This document shows positions 40,401 to 49,800 of a DNA stretch of 64,000 bases, piece by piece. The translations under genes and the position numbers were made by a program. This DNA is from Pomacea canaliculata (lineage: Eukaryota; Mollusca; Gastropoda; Architaenioglossa; Ampullariidae). Position 1 is the stretch's first letter. Each line of letters begins with the position of its first letter. Below the pieces are notes generated by a model, which worked only from the letters and a program-made list of their open reading frames with translations, ran no database searches and was not told the origin of the DNA. The stretch spans positions 17,102,725-17,166,724 of the forward strand of contig NC_037593.1 of assembly GCF_003073045.1 (NCBI RefSeq). The letters are read 5' to 3'.

Positions 40401-42386
40401 CTAACTTCCACAAAGTATAATTATATAACTAATTACTCTCTATTTTTCTCTACTTTGTTGATTTACTGTTCACTATTTCTCCCTCTTCAGTGCCAATCAC
40501 TGTACTTGTCCAACCCAGTCTGGAACAAAACATTCAGAAAGGAGACATGGTCAATCTAACTGTAGTGGCTGCAACTGACCCGCTCCTTTCCTTGACCTAT
40601 CAGTGGTTGTTCCAAGGCAGAGTATATGAAATGGAAGACGCTCCTCCCTATGTAAGCTATGACTTTGTGAACAAGCTTGCATTCATCAACACATCTGCAC
40701 TGACAGATGAAGAGTATTCCTCCATCAGAGGGACCTACAGAAGGAAAATTTTCCATGAGCATGAAACAGTATTCATTGATGTCATTGTAAATCTGGATGA
40801 TTTTGTGCCTGGTATGTGTTCCTCCAGTTTGATAATTTCTTTGAAATAAACATTTCAAACAATGTTTCATTCTGAAACAGCTTAGCACAGTCATTTTAAT
40901 GGTGTTATTGTAGACGTCAAATGTTAGAAACAGACATAACAAATATGATATTAAATGAGAATACTGTGTCGGGGGATAGTAACTCCATTTACGATTGTAC
41001 ATTTGCCTAGAGTGGTGTGCTATGTTGTGTTGGAAATGATGGCTGTATTAGTTAACATTAGTTCTTCTACCCACACCAATGTCTAAAAGATGTTTTCACG
41101 TTTTTTTTCCCTCCAAACATCTTCTACAATCAGAACCAAGTCCTGTGGCATTAGGGGGAACCGATTACTGGATTATCGGCCTGGTCATTGGAATTTTGGT
41201 CATCTTGATGATGATTATTCTTATATTTATAATATGCCGCCAGAAAACATTAGAAGGGACTTATCAAGGTAAGATTAATTTCACTAATGATTAAAGTTTT
41301 ATGCAGAATGAGCAGGTTTTGTTTATGTCCAAAACTTATTACAACATAACCAGTGTAGCGCTCATGTTGAAAAAAATTGCTACATATGTGAAGAGACATA
41401 GAGTAAAAATATAAAAGTAAAAGGTGTCATCAATTCACAAAAAACTGTTCACAAGTCCTTTATAAGACTGCAAGTTCTAAACATGGAGATGACATCCAAA
41501 AGATAGAACTGTCCCTACAATGAGTATAGGAGCTAGGGATCAAGGTTATTTCAAAGGGTTGCTAAATTTGAGAAAATGGTCTCATTTTAAAGTTTAAGGG
41601 ATTAAGAAATAAGAGAAAGTCTTCAGATGTGCATGGCGTTATGTGCAGCATTTTTTCCTATATATATATATGTGCAAGGATCAGTAAAGTATCAATATAG
41701 TATTATCATTATAATTTAAATGTTTAGTATCAAGATAAATAATGTAACAATTTTCTAATAAAATCTGTTTTGTTCATTTTACACTGATACCAGTGGACAA
41801 GAAAGAAACGGCTGCTGGGTTAGATCCTGAAAAAGAACTGCTCAATTCAGGTTTTCATGAGCTTTCAAGGGCGTAAGTTTAACAAATTCAGTTATTTATT
41901 TACTTATGAATAATGAAAATAATGTGTGAGGACATTTTCTGATGATCTGGATATAAAAATTAATATTATGAAAGGGTAATAATTATTTTTATTTAACACA
42001 CTTTACAAAGAAAGAAAGAATAAACATAATACAGACTCTAGTAGTTTGACTACTGATTTGATGATAACCATTTTTGCTTTGTTTTGAAATAAAGAGTACA
42101 GTTACTTGAAAGTTTGCTGCCTTTTTGATTTTCTAATCAGTTGACATCGGCTTGTTTTCTCAGAGAGGACAGCAGTGATTATACAGATTCCACAGAGAAA
42201 AAGCCACTTGGTAGCATTGAGTTTGGTGACCTCGCTGTTGGAGAGGATGATGAAAGTTTCTCAGAGTATGGGGAAGAGACAACACGTTTCAATGAGGATG
42301 GCTCATTCATCGGCATTTACAGCCCAGATGTCAGTAATGATCAAAAACCATCTCCAGCATACCTGATTGAAGAATCAAATGTGTGA
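31430..42386 (+). CDS. Ig gene A: five-Ig transmembrane protein with L1CAM/neuroglian-type tail
   Basis: The 13 coding exons are 31430-31499, 31806-31914, 34262-34464, 34999-35178, 36815-36955, 37302-37401, 37687-37901, 38393-38545, 38959-39102, 40491-40811, 41134-41268, 41794-41872 and 42164-42386. The sum is 2,073 bases, 690 residues plus stop, in phase throughout. Residues 1 to about 20 are a signal peptide. Ig1 (about 30-127), Ig2 (128-232), Ig3 (235-339) and Ig4 (340-438) each use two exons and keep the Cys-Trp-Cys signature. A fifth domain (440-545, one exon) has W but no cysteines; its DPLLSLTYQW resembles L1/contactin Ig6. A helix spans about 558-580. The tail carries KPLGS, EYGE and FNEDGSFIGIY (659-669), the L1-family ankyrin-binding region with Gln replaced by Ile, and ends in ESNV, a class I PDZ-type end. 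FNIII domains, present in true L1CAM and neuroglian, are absent. It is likely a cell-surface adhesion or recognition receptor linked to the spectrin skeleton; the ligand is unknown. Confidence 0.88.
32668..34083. repeat. Pair of direct repeats of about 65 bp in intron 2 of gene A
   Basis: The stretch at 32668-32733 recurs at 34020-34083 in direct orientation, sharing CTTTACTCACCAGAAGTTGA and the surrounding bases with a few substitutions. They may be flanks of an old insertion or a local duplication. No coding sequence lies between them. Confidence 0.5.
36030..36440. other. GC-richer non-coding block in intron 4 of gene A
   Basis: A block of about 400 bp with CCTCC and CCCC runs stands out from the AT-rich intron. 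It may be an inserted repeat, but no terminal repeats or coding remnants were recognised. Confidence 0.25.
39243..39315. repeat. Dispersed-repeat fragment in intron 9 of gene A
   Basis: It contains ACAAGATATCTTTATTGTCT followed by AGAAATTTGTCTTCG, which resembles a short repeat seen widely in molluscan and other invertebrate genomes. The identification is from memory. Confidence 0.35.
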
Positions 42387-44420
42387 ACACGAACACATAA
42401 AGCTCGTGAGATACAAGAAAGTATTATTTGCAGCCTTTATGGAGAGAAATTTTACGAAAGGAGCAGAAAATGTTACAGTGGTTGGATTGTGGAGTTACTG
42501 AACATTGATGGTGCTACTGAGGTATAATGCCCTCACAACTGTTGTGTTTGTGAAAATTCATTGAGACACAAGTGATCATTGGTTATCTCTCACTAGGAAA
42601 GAAGTGTTAGTAGATAAACAATGACAGGAAGACATAGTGTCAGATTTGTATTTAGCTGTCAGAAACATTAACATTTTTACTTACATGACAGTTTTAGTAT
42701 TACAAGAATTATGTCCCAATCTTTACTGTCAGGAGAGTTACAGTGCCTGTCATATTTGTTGTTGGTAGTTGGAGGAAGATTCATGTCTTTAGCTTAGATC
42801 TGACTTCATATCTTCATATGAGATAAATATTTATCTATTGTCTGTAAATATGGCTTGTTGCTAGCTTGGTTCTCTTGCTGGACAGAGAGATGTTAAGGAG
42901 TGGAAAATATTTCATTTGAAGCCCAAATGTTTTGTTCATACAAGCTGTTGTTCTTATTATATTTTGAATATGTAATTTAGAAATGTGTAAAAAAAATATA
43001 TTGCATGTGAAAACTCCATCCATCATTTTATGCTTTACAGATTGTATCTGTGAAGTCGGTGGAGTGTGTGTTAGGAGAGGGTGACTTGAAAATGAGCTGT
43101 TACGGGGAGCACAAAAAGAAACAGCTCTGCCTTTCTAGAAAATCGTCGTATTATAGCCTGTCATTGAATGCATGCATGTGTGTGCGTACATATACAGAAG
43201 CAAGTAGGCTCAGAATAGTCTTGGCAGCTGTGCCATAATTGTTGAATACATTTCATTCCAAATGACTTTCATTAGTTGTCATTGTTGTATACTCTTGAGC
43301 TTCATGTTAAGTTCATGAGAGGCCATCACTCTATACCAAGTAGTTCATGGTTAGCCTTACTGACTCTATTGTCAAAATCACTAGTCAGACCAATGCACCA
43401 TTAAAAAGTTGGGGTATTTTTTTTCATTTGTGAGTTGTTGAATGTGTATTTGCTACCAGTATTTACATACCCTAAAGGTGCCTGACCAGTTGACTGGTTA
43501 TGCAATTGTTTGGGATTTTTTCCTTGTGATGCAATAATCTTCATATAGTGGGTTTACAATATGACAGCATTAATCTCTTGGTGCTTTGTACAGTTTCTGA
43601 AGGAAAAGATTGTGATCTGACGACCAAGTGTAAGGATATTACATTTGAAGACTATGCCATTTTATTATTGGCATTCATTATGTGTAGCCCATAGTTTTTT
43701 GCATGTATCAATAACTTTTTGAACTTAACATTTGTGACACTGACAGGGTTATTTCAAGGGAAATGTCTGCATGGGACAAGAAGAATCAAAGTTTATTATG
43801 TAAATGTAATTTTGTTAACAGATCTGCCTGAACTGCCAAAATCATGCTAGTGTCTGTTGTAGTTTGGCTGTTTCTGTGAAGTTTTCAACAGACACCTATG
43901 AAATATTTGTGTTTATTTACAGTTTAAACATTTTTTATGTAAAGTACATTACTGTGTTTATTCAGTATACACATGTTGCTCCAAGAATTTTTTTTTGGTT
44001 CCCCGAAGGAAATGAATATTCTATGTTACATTCTCTATACATTATTCCAGAGCTGCTTCCATTGCAACAATGTAGCAAACATATCAAACAAAATATTCAC
44101 ACTATTTTATTACACAATTTCATGCTCATTTTTCATCTGTTATATTAAATTAATTTCAACACTCTACTTGAGTACTGAATATATGTACAATCAGATTTTG
44201 TAAGATTCACTCCTGACTCATTAGATATGTTCAGTGATCAATTCAAAATTATAAAGCTTTATTCATTTTTATTTGAATGTTTTTCATATTGTTTTCTGGC
44301 ATTCTTGTTACAGTTGGCACTTTCTTGGAAATTCTTGAGTAGGACATGCAGTTCTATGCCAAACATAAATTTGTCCATAAATGCCAAAGAATAAACAAAT
44401 GCTGCAGAAAGCAAGAAATG
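42387..44420 (+). other. 3' UTR and downstream flank of Ig gene A
   Basis: Non-coding sequence follows the stop, with an AATAAA hexamer at about 44,390. Several blocks in 43,770-44,420 recur at 57,655-58,420 downstream of gene B, for example CACACTATTTTATTACACAA and GTACAATCAGATTTTGTAAG. This shows that both genes carry a homologous 3' region. Confidence 0.6.
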
Positions 44421-44557
44421 AACTGATCGAAACCGTTTTTGTTGTTATTCAGTTTAATATTTACTGTTTATGATATTTCACTATACATGTATTCCTGAGA
44501 ACTGCAGAACTATGTGTATGTCTCTTATTTGTTCAATGTATATTAAAATGATAATCA

Positions 44558-44825
44558 GGAGTGAGATAGGGATGTGTGTTATTGCTACTACTTTTCATTT
44601 AAGTGGATCTGTTCACTACAGAAGTAAACACAGGCTAAGACTTGTTGATGGACTGCTTTTTGCAGAAGACCATTAGGAAATTAGGAATGCAAAGAAAAAG
44701 ATTTGCAGTAGTCCAGTTGGAACAGAACAAATGCAGAAAGTTTTTTCGCGAAGAAGTCAGAAAGGTTGGATGTGGCTCATACGGCCAAGCTCAAGGAAGA
44801 AGGAAATTTATAGTTCATCGATGAT
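44558..44825 (+). pseudogene. Decayed non-LTR retrotransposon reverse-transcriptase fragment
   Basis: One plus frame reads GVR-stop-GCVLLLLLFI and the next frame reads LVDGLLFAEDH. These resemble the conserved GVRQGC and FADD blocks of LINE reverse transcriptases. Stops, a frame change and the change of FADD to FAED show it is dead. It lies upstream of Ig gene B. Confidence 0.45.
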
Positions 44826-45299
44826 CACACCAAGATGTCTCTAGTAATATCCGTAAAACTCAGAAGTTGCTGTTGCAAGGCAATGGTGGATTAATAGATT
44901 TCATCTTTTATTTCCAGATGTGCTGACAAGTTTAGTCTCTGGGTTTTGTCGTCGCCCACCAAATAGCGCAAGACTGGGTTTGTGTATTTGTGTAGCAGAC
45001 ATGACTGGACTGGAGACTGACAACAACACCGGATCTCGATATCCGCAAGATAGTGACCAATCCGGGACTGGCCTGGTCCTGGAAATGCTGAAACTTGAAG
45101 CACTGATGACAGACTTAATGCGCATCTGAAACAAGATCGGAAGTGGCGGCATCCGCTAATCGCACCGCAGTCTAGGTGCTGGTGGCGCAGAGAGAGAGAA
45201 GGCTTCCTGCGTTTGTGGCGTGGGGAGGGCAGGTCTCATTAGCTGCTTTGTGCATAATAAATATCAACAAGTTTCTTTACAGCTGATTTCAACTTCTTT

Positions 45300-45395
45300 A
45301 TATTAGCAGACGAGGCGTTGGTTCGTTCAGAGGCATCGCTGTCCGATGTGTTTTGGCGTTCAGTTCTTGTTAACCACTTAACTCAGAGGCAACAG
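45300..45395 (+). other. Non-coding first exon of Ig gene B (3' boundary firm, 5' end approximate)
   Basis: The sequence CAGTTCTTGTTAAC...CAGAGGCAACAG ends at a GTAAG donor. The same pattern, CAGTTCTTGTTAAC...CAGAGGCAGCAG then GTAAG, precedes gene C at about 60,630-60,670. Conservation up to the donor supports a shared 5' UTR exon. The transcription start was not located. Confidence 0.5.
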
Positions 45396-46032
45396 GTAAG
45401 TACGCTTATGTAAGTAACATATATATATATAACTCTATGTACACTGTTTTTGATTTGTAGGAAAGACCATTGTGATCATCTGTTTCGCTAAAAGCAAATA
45501 TATCCTGGCTTTATCACAGGACTATTCGTTCCAGCATTCAATAATTACAAAGCCAGATAGGATTAGGTAAGCTGGAGTGAATTTTTAAAAATCTTTTCAT
45601 CATCGTCTGCAGCTGGTTAAGAGCATTATTTTACTTGCGTCTTCGTTTCTTATCTTCTTGGCGAGGTCAACGTTCGCTTCAAAATGTAGGTACAAAAGAC
45701 GATGACTCAAAGTTGAGGACGAAACCTAAGAATTGGCAGCAGCGAATCAGAAATTAGATGTATCAATTAAAAAGAAAATTAGTGTATTAATTTTTGGCAA
45801 TGGAAGTTGCTAGATGTTTGGGTTTATGTGTGATCGCGGGAACGGTACAGTTGTTTGGATGTTGTGTAAAAGTCGATGAAATTGTGGAAGAGATCGTGCT
45901 GGATTTGCAGATATCTATCAGAATACGATAGAGTAAGCTCTGTTCAATGGCGTTCCTTTTGGGTCTGATGCCAGTTTGGTTTTGTTTGTTTGTTTAATTG
46001 TTTTTATTAGCTTCTCAGCAGTGGGGTTGATG

Positions 46033-46242
46033 CTATTCTGTTACTTTCATCACCACGTTGCTTGGGTGGGTGATCGTGCTTTGTAGTCTGAGAGATGTTC
46101 TCTCAAATTGCGAGTTGAAGATGAGTTTAGCTATGCTCCTTCCTGGTCTGAAGCCAGTCTGCTCGTCTGCTGGAGGTTTCTCCGCGGTGATGTTTATGGA
46201 TTCTGAATAATTTTCAGCATCACTTTTCTTGGAATAGCTCAA
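46033..46242 (-). pseudogene. LINE reverse-transcriptase fragment (minus strand)
   Basis: The minus frame contains ADEQTGFRPGRSIAKLIFN, which matches the conserved EQ-GFR-GRS block of non-LTR retrotransposon reverse transcriptases. Only about 70 codons remain and no other catalytic block follows, so this is a dead fragment. It lies in the first intron of Ig gene B. Confidence 0.6.
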
Positions 46243-46770
46243 TAAAATGTGCTTTCATTGCATAAAAAGTAAGTGATGAATTTAAAAAAAAAAGTCGCAA
46301 GTATCCGTATAGTAACAATATTTTTTTAATACTTAATCGCAGCTTGATGCATTCTTTTCTCACACGTGCTGGATACTGTATATTTTTATAGTTCACATGT
46401 TTGATATGAGCACAATCTAATACTTTAATTGTTATGTACGTGCAATCATTTACAGACTGTAATGTTGTCCACGATAGACAAAAGTCACTAGCATACGTCA
46501 TCATGTCACGTGACGGAGAAGGTGCCTGAGCTGAAGCAAAGGAAAACCTCCGGTGTGATTTCTCTTATTAAACACAACACCCTATACAACCTTCAACTTT
46601 TTACATATGAACAGACACGAAAATAGATGAGAACCAAAATGAGTATTCGCTGAGATTCGAAACAGTTTTATGTTTCCTTCACAAGGTAGCCGGTCGTTGT
46701 ATACTCTTTCGTGGGATTTTCACGATTTTCTTCATTTGTTGATCAGTAAACATTCGTCTTCTGTGTACAG

Positions 46771-46854
46771 GGCGACACGGATGATCAATCTGTGACCTAA
46801 CAGCAGGAAGAAGAGAGGCTAACCCTGAATATCTTAGTCCAAGCAAAGGGAAGG
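46771..46854 (+). other. 5' UTR part of the leader exon of Ig gene B
   Basis: A TGTGTACAG acceptor precedes 46771 and about 84 non-coding bases lead to the ATG at 46855. The layout matches genes A and C. Confidence 0.55.
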
Positions 46855-49800
46855 ATGGCCTGGGTAGTTTCATTGTTTACTATTTTGAGTACACTAGCAC
46901 TGTCAGGTGCTGATGAAAGTAAGTTGAATGTAAATATTTTAATACATTTACTTAGCTTGTATAGGTACCTAAGCAGACAAAGGCAGTGTGTCCTGAACTG
47001 AAAATCTGTAACCTTCTACTACAAGCACTTCAATCTACTTTCTAATACCTCTCAATAGAGACCTAGCATAATGACAAGCGACTGATGTGTCTTCTATTGA
47101 TATCCATTTTTTTACTTTCTTGGAGAGAGATAATCCTTTTTTGAGATGAGGTCACAGGGCTTCTGCTAAGGCTAAATTCTTTGGGGTCCCAGGGACCCTT
47201 TCTTCAGATTTTTGAGGGGTCCCTGTTCTTCGCCCAAATTTGAAGGGGACCCCATTGACGAAAACTGAAGGGGTCCTCCGAACTTTTAATGCGTACTGTA
47301 CGCAATTTTTTGCTTAAGCATAAGTCCTGTCAGATCGTTGTCAAATCTGGACCAGTTTTTGTTTGCCCTTTAACATTTGATTGATTATACGTCAATGGTT
47401 AATGTGTGTAGGTGATTTCTTCCATTGTCCATCCCAACAATCTAGCGAGCTAATTAACTTAAATCTATGAAAAGTGAGATGTCATAAGGCTGAGTTTTAG
47501 GAAAAGAATTTTAAAGTTCTGACACAAATATTAATGCTACTTAAACTGTTGTGATTGACAACTGTTACAGGCTATAGGGCTTCCATGTTTTGCATGCTGT
47601 TTTTGTTTCCAAGAAAATGCTATCGTAACTACATGTCTTTGCAGTTTAAACAAACTTCAGTAATTCTATAGTCTTCTTGACATTTGAAAAGCCAGAGACT
47701 TATCTGTCTGTCACCAGTACGAGTTCCCCCATCTATTGTGTCACCAGTAGAGCCACAGCAGCTACTTTACTTACAAAATGATAGGGTGGAAGTGAACTGT
47801 AGTGCCACTGGACAACCAGCTCCTACGTGAGTATTCGTTGATAATATTTGACAATGTGACCATACAATTTTTTTTAGCCACAAAACAAATACCTTTTTTG
47901 GTGTTGACATCTTTATAGAATAAATAAGAACTCAGCTTTTTATAGTTGGTTGGCTGTGTTTTACTACAAAATATTTATTCCGGGAGACTTCCTAGTCCGT
48001 TGGTTAGGGCTCTAAACTGTGGAGCAGAAGTTTGACGGTTTGAGGCCTGCTCTGGTCTGTGTGGTCCCCACTGTCCACTCAACAGCTGCTAAAGACTAAA
48101 AGACACCGGATTCCGTAGGGAAGGCACAGGAAGTAGAGCGAGAGTTGGGATCTTTCTGTTGTAAGTCTTGCTTTAGACACTGTGAACCACTACGTTCCCC
48201 GTCTAATGTAATGTCTTGCTTCTTGACTTTACATTTTGTTCTCTCATCCACCATCGTTTTGTCTTTTGCGAGGGAAAGGATCGTGTTAGCAGGTTTTCTA
48301 CAGATTCGCTCGAACTGATATTTTGAAAATAAGATAATAGAAATTTTAAAGTAAATTATCTTTCTTGCATGCTGTGCGTGATAGTGTCGTTACTTTAAAG
48401 TAAACAGTTGTAAAGCAAAATGTTTTAGCCGGGCCTTTAGTAGATTATGCTTGTTACAATGGGTGTTTTTGCAGATACAAGTGGCTGTGGAACGGGAACG
48501 ATATAAACAGTGACTATATCACCTTCAGTGCAACAACAGGAATCCTGACAATGACCAGTCTCACTACAAGAGAAGAAGGCTTGTTTGTGTGTTATGCCAA
48601 GACAACCTTTTCTAATGCGATGACAGCCACTGCTGTTTCTGCAGCAGTAGAAATCCGAGTAGCCCGTAAGTACAGCTGAAAGATACCTCAGAATGAAAAA
48701 TCATGTTAATACTTATTATTCAGGGCGATTTGGCGATAGGTACAACAACTGGGTGAGAAGCAAGACAGAAAGAGGCATCAGAGGAAAGCACAAGATTGTC
48801 ACGCGCAATGCTCAGGTCAAGAGTGAGGTCAAAGCAGGACGAAGACATTTACAGGCTCATCACCGTGGGGCAACCACACAAAGCCATGTTCAAATCACGA
48901 TTTTAAATAACAGGATAGACTTTGTTGTGCACCGACTGAGATTTAAACAAGCAAATAGTGAAGCAGCTAGGATGTAAACCACACAATGTTATTCATTATA
49001 CTCTCGGTCACTTATAAACTTTTAAGTGTTTCTTTTCTTTATCATTCCAACCTTTTTTCATCTTAGTTGTGTTAAAGTTTTTAAATTCATCACATGAAAA
49101 TTGATTGAAACTCATGGTTATGACATAATGTTTGTATTGTTTTATCTAGGTGTAGAAGATTTTATAAAAAGACCTCTTGCGGCGTACACTGGTACTGAAG
49201 GAAACTATGTAACCATTCCTTGTGACAAAGATCTTCCTAAGTATTATGGAGCCATCACTTTCAAGTTGTACACAGCTCGCAGTACAAGAAATGAGGAGGT
49301 TTTAACAGATGAACGCAAGTTCATTGATCAAAGAGGTAAATATGCTTTTCCCATTGCTATTGTCACTTACAAAAAAAAGGTATTGGCTATTGCCGTGAAT
49401 AGCTCTGGGCTTTGCCATTGGTGTATGTGTAGCCATGCAATCGTCATGTGAAATACTATGCCAGAAAAATGTCAACGTATATATTCTGGTTCGCTGTTTA
49501 TATATTTTGATAGATGTGTAGAGGGCCGGTAGTCCGGCGCTTGTTAGGTTTTTTCGTATGCATCAGCACTTCCTGCAAAAACCTAACAAGCGCCGGACTA
49601 CCGGCCCTCTACACATGGCCTATATTTTTCAGGCAATTTGCACTTTTCATATGTACTCAAGTCAGATGAGAGGGTTGGAAACACTACATACAAATGCGCA
49701 ATCAGCAGTACTCCGACTAATGTCATCAGACTTGGCAACGAGAACACCCTGACTGTCAGAAGCACTGGACATAGTAAGATAATGTCTTTTGTTGACTGTT

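Noticed and set aside
31430..42386. Full L1CAM/neuroglian orthologue
   Set aside because: No FNIII domain and only five Ig-like domains are encoded; only the tail and Ig pattern match the L1 family.
44891..45152. Open frames on both strands upstream of gene B
   Set aside because: Mutual shadows in a GC-richer patch, with no domain; possibly promoter or repeat DNA.
47983..48060. Functional tRNA gene
   Set aside because: A- and B-box-like sequences exist but the stems do not pair properly and a SINE body follows.
48693..48977. 94-codon plus-strand open frame in gene B
   Set aside because: It starts inside the intron after exon 48475-48665, has no known domain and no counterpart in gene A.
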